Positions 27,989 through 41,039 of a DNA stretch of 64,000 nt are shown here, one piece after another. Source of the stretch: Stappia sp. WLB 29 (GTDB taxonomy: Bacteria; Pseudomonadota; Alphaproteobacteria; Rhizobiales; Stappiaceae); assembly GCF_023507705.1 (NCBI RefSeq), contig NZ_JALBGD010000015.1, forward strand, positions 1-64,000. The letters are read 5' to 3'. The notes below the pieces were generated by a model. The model searched no databases, was not told the DNA's origin, and saw only the letters and a list, made by a program, of their open reading frames with translations. A program made the translations under genes and the position numbers. Numbering within the stretch: position 1 is the stretch's first letter; the number at the start of each line of letters is the position of its first letter.

Positions 27989-29413
27989 TTATTCGGCGGC
28001 CTCGACCATGTCGGGCAGGCGCGCCACGCCGGGCATGAAGTCGATGCGGAATTCCGAACCGCGGCCCGGCTCGCTTACCGCGTCGATGTCCCAGCCGTGG
28101 CGGCGGGCGATCGCCTGGCAGATGGCAAGCCCCATGCCGGTGCCGGCATAGCGATCGCGCGAATGCAGCCGGCGGAAGGGCTCGAACACCTGCGCCTTGT
28201 GCTGCATGTCGAAGCCGATGCCATTGTCGCGGATGACGATGGCCGTAGTCGAGCCGTTGCCGAGCCGCTCGGCCAGCACCTCCACCACCGGCGGCCGGTC
28301 GGGATGACGGAACTTGATGGCGTTGCCGATCAGGTTCTGGAACAGCTGCTCCAGGAACACCGCATCGCCCGAGAGCACCGCATCGCTGTCGTGCAGCACG
28401 ACGTCGGCCCCGTTCTCGCGGATCAACTCCGACAGGCTGTCGCGGACGCGCTCGACCAGCTGAGCCAGCGGCACAGCCTCGCGCGACAGCTCCCGGTCGG
28501 AAGCGGCCGAATAGTTCAACAGGTTGGAAATCAGCGTCTTCGCCCGCCCGGCCGAGGCCTTCATCACATTGGCGGCGTAGTCGATGGTCTCGCGGTCCTT
28601 GTTGGCCACCCCCTCGAGCAGCAGGTCGCTGAACACGGTGATCTTGCGCACCGGCTCCTTCAGGTCGTGAGACGCGAGATTGTTGAACTGGGTCAGCCGT
28701 TCGTTGGCCGCAAGAAGGTCGGCGTTGGCCTGTGCCAACTCGCTGGTGCGCTCGGCCACCCGCCGCTCCAGCTGCGCCTGCAGCCGCATCAGCCGGCTGC
28801 GGTCGCGCAGGAGCAGCAGCCCCATGGAGACGCCGGCGACAAGCAGGCCGACGATCAGCGCCAGCACCAGGTTCACCGTGCGCTGCAGCGCCGCGCGCTG
28901 GCGCGAGGCCGCATCCAGCTGCAGCCGGTAGACCGCCGAGCGGAACGAATCGATGGTCGCCTGCAGGCCGACGAAATCGCTGCGCAGCTCGCGCGCGGCC
29001 GTGACATCGCCGGCGGCGATGGCGGGCATCAGGGGATCGGCGGCGCGCAGCACCGCTTCCAGCTCGCCCATCAGCGGCACCGAGCCGTCGACCCGCACCA
29101 GCTCCTGGCCCGCCTCGCCCTCGTCCAGCCGCATGGCGCGGCTCCACAGGATGTCGAAACGCGCCGTCACCTCCTGGGTATCCGGCGACGCCCCGTCATG
29201 AACGATCATCTTGTTGAGCGCATGCATCAAATCCTGATACTCGACCACCAATTGGGCCGTGTACCAGATCAGGCTCTGACGGTATTCGGAGCGGTCTTCG
29301 CTGTTCTGGCGGTTCAGCGTCGAGACCACGAAGAAGAGCGACGCAGTGATGATGGCGACGCCGATCAACAGGGACACGTAAAGCGTCCGTACCCATCTTG
29401 CGCTGAGGTCCAT
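27989..29413 (-). CDS. membrane sensor histidine kinase
   Basis: Kinase of 474 residues from the start used here (an upstream ATG at 29470 adds 19). Order: transmembrane helix (about 10-31), helical periplasmic sensor (about 32-180), transmembrane helix (181-202), coiled coil (QLERRVAERTSELAQANADL), then a dimerisation domain with the phosphorylated histidine H249 in LASHDLKEPVRKI. The ATPase domain has NLIGNAIKF, DNGIGF and GTGMGLAICQ boxes. This phytochrome-kinase-like type often works without an adjacent response regulator, and none is visible here. The preceding gene on the same strand encodes a secreted molybdopterin-fold protein. Confidence 0.88.
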   Translation of the reverse strand: MDLSARWVRTLYVSLLIGVAIITASLFFVVSTLNRQNSEDRSEYRQSLIWYTAQLVVEYQDLMHALNKMIVHDGASPDTQEVTARFDILWSRAMRLDEGEAGQELVRVDGSVPLMGELEAVLRAADPLMPAIAAGDVTAARELRSDFVGLQATIDSFRSAVYRLQLDAASRQRAALQRTVNLVLALIVGLLVAGVSMGLLLLRDRSRLMRLQAQLERRVAERTSELAQANADLLAANERLTQFNNLASHDLKEPVRKITVFSDLLLEGVANKDRETIDYAANVMKASAGRAKTLISNLLNYSAASDRELSREAVPLAQLVERVRDSLSELIRENGADVVLHDSDAVLSGDAVFLEQLFQNLIGNAIKFRHPDRPPVVEVLAERLGNGSTTAIVIRDNGIGFDMQHKAQVFEPFRRLHSRDRYAGTGMGLAICQAIARRHGWDIDAVSEPGRGSEFRIDFMPGVARLPDMVEAAE

Positions 29414-29519
29414 GGCCGCCCGTTCCGCTCCCGTAACCGTCCGCCTGCTAAAGACCGCAGGCCCGGACATGAAGCTTACAGCCGGGAAGGAAGCGAGGAA
29501 AGGCCGATTTCAACCAGAA

Positions 29520-30068
29520 CTATCGGGATCGTGAATCCACTACTATGATCTCGCGGATCTGCCAGATCGCGCGGGAGTAGTAGAGTTCCTGGCGCAGCTC
29601 CTCGTGGCCCGACCAGGGGTAGATCAGCCACAACGGCCCGCGGTCGCGGATGCTCATGTCCTTGCCGCCAACACGCATGGCCAGAATCACGTCGTAGCCG
29701 GTCGCATCCGACAGCGGGATCTCCACCCGGTAGTTGTTGAGCGCCACCGCCTCGATCCGGTCGCCGGTAGCGCCCACCCGCTTCAGCAGGTCGCGCAGCA
29801 AGGGGCCCTCGAACAGCACCTCGTCCGCCATCCACGGCGTTTCGGTGGTGAGCGACGTCATGCCGAGCGCCGTGAGTTCGGCGCGGGTGAAGCTGACCGG
29901 CGCACCGCCTTCGATCGCCCCGCTCACCACCAGCACCGGCCCGTCCTCGGCCCGCGCGACGCCGCCGGCCGGCAGCAAGGCAAGGCCGATCAGAAACGCA
30001 AGCGCCGCGACGACACGGCACAGACCTTTTCGGCCGGCAGCATACCAGCCTTCCATCGGTCCCTGCAT
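29520..30068 (-). CDS. secreted short molybdopterin-oxidoreductase-like protein
   Basis: Protein of 182 residues with a signal peptide (cleavage near ARA) and one short domain resembling the sulfite-oxidase/YedY molybdopterin fold (FEGPLLRDLLKRVGATGD, GPLWLIYPW). The catalytic, molybdenum-binding cysteine of true sulfite oxidases is not seen, and the mature part has no cysteine, so it is probably a cofactor-free ligand-binding derivative. The start at 30068 is chosen for the signal peptide; 30056 is an alternative. It is immediately upstream of the histidine kinase, so a periplasmic sensing partner role is a reasonable inference. Confidence 0.7.
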   Translation of the reverse strand: MQGPMEGWYAAGRKGLCRVVAALAFLIGLALLPAGGVARAEDGPVLVVSGAIEGGAPVSFTRAELTALGMTSLTTETPWMADEVLFEGPLLRDLLKRVGATGDRIEAVALNNYRVEIPLSDATGYDVILAMRVGGKDMSIRDRGPLWLIYPWSGHEELRQELYYSRAIWQIREIIVVDSRSR

Positions 30069-30351
30069 CCGATCCACCTGCACCGCCACCCTCCGAATCT
30101 TTGACAAGGAGATATGCGATGAATAGGCACTTCTCGCAAGCGGTCGAGGGTTGCATCCGCCGATATGGTTTCCAAGCGCACCGAGCATGATTGACGAATG
30201 GCCGGCTTTCCGTTTGGCCGGCCCTTTGCTATAGGGGCCGCGCGGCCCCTGCGTCCGGCGGCGCCAACCTGCAACGGCAGGCGCCCGGCAGGGCCGGACG
30301 TATCGGGCGCATCAGGCGCGCAAGCCACCCAAGACGCGAGGTCATCTGCAC

Positions 30352-31566
30352 ATGGCGAAGATTAAGGTTGTCAATCCGGTTGTCGAACTCGACGGCGACG
30401 AGATGACCAGGATCATCTGGCAGTTCATCAAGGACAAGCTGATCCACCCCTATCTCGACATCGACCTGAAGTACTATGACCTTTCGATCGAGAAGCGCGA
30501 CGAGACGGACGACCAGATCACCGTCGACGCCGCCAACGCCATCAAGAAGTACGGCGTCGGCGTGAAATGCGCCACGATCACGCCGGACGAGGCCCGCGTC
30601 GAGGAGTTCAACCTCAAGAAGATGTGGCGCTCGCCGAACGGCACGATCCGCAACATCCTCGGCGGCGTGATCTTCCGCGAGCCGATCATCATGCAGAACG
30701 TCCCGCGCCTGGTGCCGGGCTGGACCCAGCCGATCATCGTCGGTCGTCATGCCTTCGGCGACCAGTACCGCGCCACCGACTTCCGGTTCCCGGGCAAGGG
30801 CAAGCTGACGGTCAAGTTCGTCGGCGAAGACGGCACCACCATCGAGCACGAAGTGTTCGACGCCCCGTCTTCGGGCGTGGCCATGGCGATGTACAACCTC
30901 GACGATTCGATCCGCGACTTCGCCCGCGCCTCGATGAACTACGCCCTGCAGCGCGGCGTGCCCTGCTACCTGTCGACCAAGAACACCATCCTCAAGGCCT
31001 ATGACGGGCGCTTCAAGGACATCTTCCAGGAAGTGTTCGACGCCGAGTTCAAGTCGGCCTTCGAAGCCAAGAAGATCTGGTACGAGCACCGCCTGATCGA
31101 CGACATGGTCGCCGCTGCGCTGAAGTGGTCGGGCGGCTATGTCTGGGCCTGCAAGAACTACGACGGCGACGTACAGTCCGACATCGTCGCGCAGGGCTTC
31201 GGCTCGCTCGGCCTGATGACCTCGGTGCTGATGACCCCGGACGGGCAGACGGTGGAGGCGGAAGCCGCCCACGGCACCGTCACCCGTCACTACCGCCAGC
31301 ACCAGCGCGGCGAGGAGACCTCGACCAACCCGATCGCCTCGATCTTCGCCTGGACCCGCGGCCTTGCCCACCGGGCCAAGCTCGACGACAACCAGGAACT
31401 GGCGAACTTCGCCGCGACCCTGGAAAAGGTCTGCATCGACACCGTCGAGTCCGGCCACATGACCAAGGACCTGGCGCTGCTGGTCGGCCCGGACCAGAAG
31501 TGGCTGACCACCAACGGCTTCCTCGACAAGATCGACGAGAACCTGAAGAAGGCCATGGCCGCCTGA
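30352..31566 (+). CDS. icd: NADP-dependent isocitrate dehydrogenase
   Basis: Enzyme of 404 residues of the eukaryotic-like (type II) NADP-IDH group, converting isocitrate to 2-oxoglutarate in the TCA cycle. Features include [20 protein letters not shown], the [19 protein letters not shown] substrate-binding segment, and the C-terminal [19 protein letters not shown]-binding region. Length and the [19 protein letters not shown] stretch match relatives. It is monocistronic with a strong terminator. Confidence 0.97.
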   Translation: MAKIKVVNPVVELDGDEMTRIIWQFIKDKLIHPYLDIDLKYYDLSIEKRDETDDQITVDAANAIKKYGVGVKCATITPDEARVEEFNLKKMWRSPNGTIRNILGGVIFREPIIMQNVPRLVPGWTQPIIVGRHAFGDQYRATDFRFPGKGKLTVKFVGEDGTTIEHEVFDAPSSGVAMAMYNLDDSIRDFARASMNYALQRGVPCYLSTKNTILKAYDGRFKDIFQEVFDAEFKSAFEAKKIWYEHRLIDDMVAAALKWSGGYVWACKNYDGDVQSDIVAQGFGSLGLMTSVLMTPDGQTVEAEAAHGTVTRHYRQHQRGEETSTNPIASIFAWTRGLAHRAKLDDNQELANFAATLEKVCIDTVESGHMTKDLALLVGPDQKWLTTNGFLDKIDENLKKAMAA

Positions 31567-31602
31567 CGAGCTGCCTGACGGCAGCCTGCCGACGACCTTG
31601 CG

Positions 31603-31629
31603 AAAGGCGCCCCTTGCGGGCGCCTTTTT
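31603..31629 (+). terminator. Rho-independent terminator after icd
   Basis: Perfect 10-bp stem (AAAGGCGCCC with GGGCGCCTTT, 31603-31612 and 31618-31627), a 5-nt loop and a run of five T. Confidence 0.92.
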
Positions 31630-31723
31630 GCGCTTCGGGCCACCCGACCATCTTGCGGAGCGCGACGCGGCGCGCGCAAGCCGCTAACATGTCGGCAGTC
31701 TTCCGTTCAGGAGTCCCATCCCG

Positions 31724-32170
31724 ATGACCCTGCGCTCTCCTTCCGTGGTCCGTCTGCTTGTCGCCGCCCTCACCCTCTTCGCCCTCGCCCTTCCCATTCC
31801 CACCGCAGCGCAAGGCGCTCGCGAGCCGGCCCGCGGCACGCCCGAGCGCGTCGCGCTGATGGATGCGGTCCGCCCGCTGGTGGAGGTGCGCGTCGGCGGC
31901 CCGGTCGAGTTCGTGGTGGTGCGCTTGCAGGTTGCCGGCGACTGGGCCTTCGCGATCCTCGACCCGCAACATCCCGGCGGCGCGCGGATCGACCCCGCGC
32001 GAACGATCTACGGCGAAGACTCCGAATACATGGACGGCCTGCGCACCTATGCCCTGCTGGTCAACGCGAACGGCCGCTGGAACATCGTCGATTATGCGGT
32101 GGGGCCCACCGATGCCTTCTGGGACGGCAACCCGCTCTATCGCAACATTCCGCGAGGCCTGCTCCCGTGA
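31724..32170 (+). CDS. secreted hypothetical protein
   Basis: Protein of 148 residues with a clear signal peptide (cleavage near AAQ, residue 30). The mature sequence alternates beta strands (VEVRVGGPVEFVVVRLQVAG, YALLVNANGRWNIVDYAVGPTD) and a conserved-looking WAFAILDPQHPGG. No named family is recognised. Likely periplasmic. It stands alone after the icd terminator. Confidence 0.7.
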   Translation: MTLRSPSVVRLLVAALTLFALALPIPTAAQGAREPARGTPERVALMDAVRPLVEVRVGGPVEFVVVRLQVAGDWAFAILDPQHPGGARIDPARTIYGEDSEYMDGLRTYALLVNANGRWNIVDYAVGPTDAFWDGNPLYRNIPRGLLP

Positions 32171-32313
32171 GGAAGCCGATCGCTCCTCCGGGAAAGCTTG
32201 CGTTTACCACTATGGAAAATTGACAGGTTTCCGGAGGAAGAACTGCCGGGATTGCACCCATCTTCAACTTCTGAGCTCGATACTGTCGCAAAGTCGGAGC
32301 TGGAGAGGGAGCA

Positions 32314-33183
32314 ATGACCAAACTCGGATTGCCGGAGAACATTGCAGAGATCTGGGACAGGGAGATCGTTCGCATTACGCACGACCTGCCCGACAACCCG
32401 CTGTTCTCGGACGAGGCGCTGGCCGAACTCGTCGCCAACAACCCGGACGCCGTGCGCGAGATCGCCACGATGGACACCAGCGTCGAGGACAAGAGCCGCT
32501 GGCGCGCCAGCGACATCTCCGCCAACGACCCGCAAGGCCTGTTCGGCGCCGTGCGCAGCGGCGCGCTCTGGGTCAATATCGGCCATGTCGGCGGGCGCGA
32601 TGCCCGCTACCAGCGGCTGATCGACGACATCATGGACCAGATCGATGCGGCCGTTCCCGGCCCGGCCAGCTACAGCCGCCAGATCGGCATCCTCATCTCC
32701 TCCCCCCGTGCCCGCGTCTACTACCACGCGGACGTGCCGGGCCAGGGCCTCATCCACATCCGCGGCGAAAAGCGCATCTGGCTCTATCCCGGCCACGAGC
32801 CCTACCTCAAGCCGGAAGAGCTGGAGCGTGTGGTGACCGCAGTCACCGCCGAGGAGATCAGCTACGATCCCAGCTACGACGAGGCTGCCACGGTGATCGA
32901 CCTGACGCCGGGCACCGCCCTGTTCTGGCCGCTCAACTGGCCGCACAGGGTCGTCAATGCCGACAGCCTCAACGTTTCGGCAACGGTCGAATACCACACG
33001 CCCAAGACCCGCCGGCACTTCGCGGTCAACTATGCCAATGGCGTGCTGCGCCATGGCCTCGGCGTGACGCCGCGCTCGCGCGCCATCGACGGGCCCGGCT
33101 TCTGGGGCAAGGCGGCCTTCGCCTATGCCTGCCGCAAGTCCGGCCTCGCCAGACGCCTGCTGCAGTCCGCCAAGGGAGCCTGA
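32314..33183 (+). CDS. cupin/JmjC-like Fe(II) oxygenase-type protein
   Basis: Protein of 289 residues with a JmjC/cupin-like beta barrel. A metal-binding triad is visible: H138 and D140 (YYHADVPGQG) and H211 (WPHRVVN), the HxD...H pattern of 2-oxoglutarate/Fe(II) oxygenases. The segment RGEKRIWLYPG is typical of cupin-8/JmjC proteins. No signal peptide. The stop is 4 bp before the next gene, a FemAB/CelD-like acyltransferase, so the two are translationally linked. Such pairs may modify a polysaccharide or peptide; the substrate is unknown. Confidence 0.7.
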   Translation: MTKLGLPENIAEIWDREIVRITHDLPDNPLFSDEALAELVANNPDAVREIATMDTSVEDKSRWRASDISANDPQGLFGAVRSGALWVNIGHVGGRDARYQRLIDDIMDQIDAAVPGPASYSRQIGILISSPRARVYYHADVPGQGLIHIRGEKRIWLYPGHEPYLKPEELERVVTAVTAEEISYDPSYDEAATVIDLTPGTALFWPLNWPHRVVNADSLNVSATVEYHTPKTRRHFAVNYANGVLRHGLGVTPRSRAIDGPGFWGKAAFAYACRKSGLARRLLQSAKGA

Positions 33184-33187
33184 CCCG

Positions 33188-34396
33188 ATGGCGTATGTCG
33201 CCCGGCCGCTGGCCCGCCGCTTCGACAGCATCCACGATCCCGGCCTCGTCGAACGATGGACAAAGCTGGAGGAGAGCGGCGGTTCCACTGCCTTTCTCAG
33301 CCTCGACTTCGTGCGCTCCATGCAGGACGGGCTGGCGCCGGAGCGGCACGGCATGCCGCTCTATATCGCGATCGACGACGCACAGACCGGCGCGCCGTTG
33401 ATGATCGTGCCGCTGCTCGCCGACACGCGCTTCGGCGTACGGCGCCTCGGATTTCTCGACTACGGCGTCGTCGACTACCACTTCCCGCTGGTCGATCCCA
33501 AGGCCTGTGCCGATCCGCAATGCTTTGTCGCCATCCGCCAGGCCTTCATCGCCGCCCTGCCGCCGCACGACGCCCTGCTTCTGTGCAAGGTCATCCGCGA
33601 ATACCGCGGTATCCCCAATCCGCTCTGGATCGAAGACCGGCTGATCGACACCGGCGAGGGTGCCTCGCGCATCGACCTCGATCCGGACAGCCTGGAGCGG
33701 GCGCAGAGGAACCACTCGGTCTATCCGAAGATGGCAAAGCAACGGGCAAAACTGGAAAAGCTGCCCGATTTCGAGATCGTCGAAGCCAGGACGCCTTGCG
33801 AGATCGACCAGCTTCTTGGCGTCATGGCGCGCCAGCGCCAGCAGCGGATGTCGGCGCAGGGTATCCCGGACCTTTTCCAGGACCCGGCAGTCTTCGCCCA
33901 TTACCGCCGCCTGGCGATGGGCGGATGTAAGGACGGCAGGGTCCTCCTGCTGGGCATGAGGGTCGGCGAGACATGGCTGGCGACCAGCTACTGCCTGTGC
34001 CACCAGGGCGTCGTCACGGGGCTGCTGTGCTCGCTGGACGAAGGCCCCTATCGCAAGCATTCCCCCGGGCTCCTCGCCACGATCCTGGAGATCGAGTGGG
34101 GGCAGCGCCACGGCTTTGCGCTCTATGACTTCGGCGCCGGAAGCTACGGGTACAAGGACCGCTTCGGCGGCCGCCACCGCGTCATCAGGGCGCTCGACGT
34201 TGCACCAACCTTGCGCGGTTCGGCCTATCTCGCGGCCTGCCGCGCACGCATAAGCCTGCGTCTGTGGCTACGGGATCGACCCGCCCTGGCGCAAGCCGCA
34301 CGCCGGGCGAAGACCCTGCTCGCCGCCGCCATGGGCCGCAAACGCGGCCCGAAGAGCGGCACCGCGAGACGAACCCGGCCCTTGCCGCTCAACTGA
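33188..34396 (+). CDS. GNAT/FemAB-CelD-type acyltransferase
   Basis: Protein of 402 residues with a C-terminal Acetyltransf_6 (CelD/BcsL, FemAB-like double GNAT) domain (about residues 180-350). The region RVLLLGMRVGETWLATSYCL followed by YDFGAGSYGYKDRFGG is typical of this group, which often attaches acyl or aminoacyl groups to exopolysaccharide or peptidoglycan precursors. The ATG at 33188 follows the previous stop by 4 bp. No signal peptide, so it acts in the cytoplasm. The tail from residue 370 is basic. Confidence 0.75.
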   Translation: MAYVARPLARRFDSIHDPGLVERWTKLEESGGSTAFLSLDFVRSMQDGLAPERHGMPLYIAIDDAQTGAPLMIVPLLADTRFGVRRLGFLDYGVVDYHFPLVDPKACADPQCFVAIRQAFIAALPPHDALLLCKVIREYRGIPNPLWIEDRLIDTGEGASRIDLDPDSLERAQRNHSVYPKMAKQRAKLEKLPDFEIVEARTPCEIDQLLGVMARQRQQRMSAQGIPDLFQDPAVFAHYRRLAMGGCKDGRVLLLGMRVGETWLATSYCLCHQGVVTGLLCSLDEGPYRKHSPGLLATILEIEWGQRHGFALYDFGAGSYGYKDRFGGRHRVIRALDVAPTLRGSAYLAACRARISLRLWLRDRPALAQAARRAKTLLAAAMGRKRGPKSGTARRTRPLPLN

Positions 34397-34424
34397 CGCC
34401 CGAGGCATCCGCGCGGTCCTCTCC

Positions 34425-35915
34425 CTACGCCTTGTCAGGCCTGGCGCCGGGCGATCCGTCCTTCGCCCCGCCGTCGCCGTCCGGGTCCCGGTCTTGCGCG
34501 TCCGGCAGGCCGGAAAAAAGATCCGGCAGAACCTCGGTGTCCGGCCTCATGTCCGACAGGCCCTCGCCGTCGCTCGCAAGCGCGTCCTCCGTCTCGTCCG
34601 CAGGCTCGCCGACCGGCTCCACCTCTGCCGCCTCGGCGATCTCCTCCTCCACGATGTCTCCGCGGGGAAGATCCCGGCGGCGGCGCATCTCGTCCAGGAT
34701 GCGGCGGGCGAGGTCCGGCTTGCGGATCAGCAGCGCATGCAGATCCTGCGAGTCCAGCACCATCAGTTGGGCATCGGACGTCGCCATCACCGTTGCCGAA
34801 CGCCGTCGCTCGCCGAGCACCGCCATCTCGCCGAAGAAGCCGCCCTCTTCAAGATGGACGCGGGCCTGGCCAATCGTCATCTCGACGAGGCCGGAGGCGA
34901 TGAAGAACATGCTGCTCGCCGGTTCTCCGCGCTGGCTGATCACTTGGCCGGCCTTGACCGACCGGCCGCGCAGCAGCCGGGCGATCTCCGCGATGTCGGC
35001 CGCCCGCAGATCCTGGAACAACGGCACCCGGGCGACCATGCCCCAGGTCACCGCGAAGTCGCGCGAATGGATCTCCCGGGCAAACGCGGTCGCCACGATG
35101 CCGACCGGCAGCGCCAGCAGCCCGTAGCCGAGCAGCATCACCAGCCCGCCCAGCACCTTGCCGGCCGGCGTGACCGGCACCACGTCGCCATAGCCGACCG
35201 TCGTCACCGTGGTCATCGCCCACCAGACCGCATCCGGGATCGTGCCGAAGGCCTGCGGCTGCACCTGGCGCTCGACCATGTACATGGCGGTGGCCGCCAG
35301 CATCACCACGCCGAAGATGATGATCAGGCTGGCGCCGATGGCGTGGCGCTCCGACAGCAGCGCATTGGTGAGCGAGCGCAGCGCCGGCGAGTAGCGTGCC
35401 AGCTTAAAGAACCTGGCGAGCCGCAGGATCACCATGACCTTGAAATCGGTGGGAACCAGAAGGATGCCCAGCACGAAGGGCAGAACCGCCAGCAGGTCGA
35501 CGATGGCAGCCGGCTGCAGCGCATAGCGCAGACGCGCCATGAGCGGTGTGTCCTTGCGATAGGGCGGATGCAGGTTCGCCACCCACAGCCTTGCAAGATA
35601 TTCGGCAAGGAACGTCGTGCCGATCACCAGCTCGGCCAGCGCGAAGGTGTCGTCCCACTCTGACGCCAGCGAGGGAACCGTCTCCAATGCCACCAGCGCG
35701 ACCGCCGCCAGCACCAGAGCAATCAGCAACCGGTCGAACCAGCGCCCCTGCGGGTCGCCGGCCGAGCCGAGCTCCAGCCAGCGATAGAGGCGCCAGCGGA
35801 GCCGTGCCACGCGCCCCGCCGGCGCAGGCGAATCCTCGCCCGAATGCGGCCAGCCGGGCGCCGGCCGCGGCGGGTCGCCAACCTCTCCGGAAAGAGGATC
35901 GCGACCCGTTGCCAT
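34425..35915 (-). CDS. cyclic-nucleotide-gated potassium channel
   Basis: Ion channel of 496 residues with six transmembrane helices (about residues 60-270) including an S4-like basic segment (LRLARFFKLARYSPALR), the potassium selectivity filter TVGYGD, and a C-terminal cyclic-nucleotide-binding domain (about 290-405). The phosphate-binding cassette is GGFFGEMAVLGERRRSATV. The design matches bacterial MlotiK1-like channels. An acidic tail (about 425-496) follows. It starts 4 bp after the alaS stop, so it is translationally coupled to alanyl-tRNA synthetase. Confidence 0.9.
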   Translation of the reverse strand: MATGRDPLSGEVGDPPRPAPGWPHSGEDSPAPAGRVARLRWRLYRWLELGSAGDPQGRWFDRLLIALVLAAVALVALETVPSLASEWDDTFALAELVIGTTFLAEYLARLWVANLHPPYRKDTPLMARLRYALQPAAIVDLLAVLPFVLGILLVPTDFKVMVILRLARFFKLARYSPALRSLTNALLSERHAIGASLIIIFGVVMLAATAMYMVERQVQPQAFGTIPDAVWWAMTTVTTVGYGDVVPVTPAGKVLGGLVMLLGYGLLALPVGIVATAFAREIHSRDFAVTWGMVARVPLFQDLRAADIAEIARLLRGRSVKAGQVISQRGEPASSMFFIASGLVEMTIGQARVHLEEGGFFGEMAVLGERRRSATVMATSDAQLMVLDSQDLHALLIRKPDLARRILDEMRRRRDLPRGDIVEEEIAEAAEVEPVGEPADETEDALASDGEGLSDMRPDTEVLPDLFSGLPDAQDRDPDGDGGAKDGSPGARPDKA

Positions 35916-35919
35916 CGCG

Positions 35920-38598
<2,679 letters not shown>

Positions 38599-39000
38599 CA
38601 GGATCCCATCCGTTGCGCCGCGCCTGCCCGCCTGTCCCGCGGTCTTCGAATGGTCCGGAAGGGGGAGCGCGCCTGTCTTCGTTCTTGAGCCCGCTTTTAG
38701 CTTTGTGCCGGCAGCAAGTCCAGCGCGCGCCACGCCTTCGGCCGCGTCTTGCAACAGCAACCGCGGGCGGACCGCAAGCCGCTCTCCCGCGGACCTGCCT
38801 TTGCGTTCATGCGGCCGCGCCGATCGTATCCGCCAACCGCACCTGCCGACCGCCCGGCGTCGGCAAGCGGCACCGCCGGAACGCTCCCGACGCGCCGGCC
38901 CGCCTAGGAACGGCCCTTGGGCATAACGGCCCCAGCCCGAACGAACGGCGCCGGCGTCCCAAAAGCAAACAGCCGCCCCGAGGGGCGGCTGCGGCAGTTA
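38599..39000. other. 402-bp intergenic region, alaS upstream/recA downstream
   Basis: No gene is supported here. The right end carries the recA terminator hairpin. The rest is the alaS leader on the minus strand, GC-rich with no convincing promoter boxes, RNA switch or repeat that I can make out. Confidence 0.5.
38970..38991 (-). terminator. Rho-independent terminator after recA
   Basis: Self-complementary CAGCCGCCCC/GGGGCGGCTG (10-bp stem, minimal loop), 9 bp past the recA stop, followed on the minus strand by a T-rich TTTGCTTTT tail. Confidence 0.88.
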
Positions 39001-40080
<1,080 letters not shown>

Positions 40081-40132
40081 GAGGCTGCCATCCTTATTTC
40101 ACGCCGCGCCCGGCGATTCAAACTGCGCTTTT

Positions 40133-40147
40133 GTACCATTTTTGTTC
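40133..40147 (-). promoter_or_regulatory. SOS (LexA) box-like site, recA promoter region
   Basis: GTACCATTTTTGTTC matches the alphaproteobacterial LexA consensus GTTC-N7-GTTC at 7 of 8 fixed positions, with the exact 7-bp spacing. It ends 53 bp upstream of the recA start, a usual operator distance. Confidence 0.65.
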
Positions 40148-40199
40148 TCATTGCGCAAGAAGCGCCAAGCCTTTGATCAGGCTTGACTATCCGGACTAT

Positions 40200-40214
40200 G
40201 TTCCACCATTGTTC
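40200..40214 (-). promoter_or_regulatory. perfect SOS (LexA) box upstream of recA
   Basis: GTTCCACCATTGTTC is an exact GTTC-N7-GTTC direct repeat, the LexA operator of alphaproteobacteria. It lies 120 bp upstream of the recA start and 53 bp farther than the weaker box. No gene in the opposite direction starts here, so recA is the likely target. Confidence 0.65.
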
Positions 40215-40361
40215 ATGAATAGAACTTCTTCCCCCGCCGCGTCGGGCGCGCGAGAATCGGTCACAAGCGCCGGCAGCGCCGCACGGGGCGACGAGAAGGA
40301 GCAGCAGCAGGGGAGGAACCGCAAGACGCGCGCAGAGACGGCCGTGGTGCAACGCGGCGGT

Positions 40362-40940
40362 TTACGTCCAGATCTCTTCCGCGCCGTTTTCGACGACGTG
40401 GACGACACCCTGCGGCTCCTTCAGACGCAGGATCTGCGCATCATCGAGCCCGAGGCAGATGCCGCGGATGACCTTGCCGATCTGGCCGTGTGCCACGGCA
40501 ATGGTCGGGCGCGCGAGCGTGCCGAGCCAACGGCTCGCCCGCTCGCGTAGGTCGGCGAGGGTCTCCCCGCCCGGCGCGCCGAAATACCAGTCGTAGTCCG
40601 GCTTGCCGGCCATATGCGCGGGAAACCGCTCGATCATCTCGGGCTTGGTGAGGCCGCTGAGCTGCCCCAGGTCGATCTCCTTGAGCAGGTCCGTTGCGAC
40701 CGGCCGAAGGTCGAAATGCTGCCGGATATTGGCGACCGTCTCCTGCACCCGGCCGATGGGGCTCGCCATCTGGTCGAAGCCATCTGGCGAGCCGAGCTCC
40801 CGCGCCAGGATCTCGCCGAGCCTTTGCGCCTGCTGCCGGCCCGTCTGCGTCAGCGGAGAGTCGAGATGCCCCTGGGCGCGGCCGGCCAGGTTCCACTCGG
40901 TTTCGCCATGACGCATGAAGACAAGTCGCGGGTGCTGCAA
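40362..40940 (-). CDS. histidine phosphatase family protein
   Basis: Protein of 192 residues of the phosphoglycerate-mutase-like branch: the phospho-acceptor motif MRHGETEWN (H11) near the N-terminus and the second histidine in VAHGQIGKVIRG. The compact length fits the cofactor-independent-looking small-phosphatase group, whose substrates vary. It lies upstream of recA on the same strand, separated by 281 bp that contain the SOS boxes, so it is probably not in the recA transcript. Confidence 0.88.
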   Translation of the reverse strand: MQHPRLVFMRHGETEWNLAGRAQGHLDSPLTQTGRQQAQRLGEILARELGSPDGFDQMASPIGRVQETVANIRQHFDLRPVATDLLKEIDLGQLSGLTKPEMIERFPAHMAGKPDYDWYFGAPGGETLADLRERASRWLGTLARPTIAVAHGQIGKVIRGICLGLDDAQILRLKEPQGVVHVVENGAEEIWT

Positions 40941-41039
40941 GGGATCGGTCCGCCATCGGTTGAGGCATGGCGCTCGAAAGGCACCGGAGAGGAGCCCCGG
41001 CTACCCTTGCTGACTCCAAAAATCAATGTCGCCCAGTAG

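Noticed and set aside
29520-30188. Longer start (30188) for the molybdopterin-fold protein
   Set aside because: The added residues precede the signal peptide with charged sequence and would bury it; the start at 30068 or 30056 is preferred.
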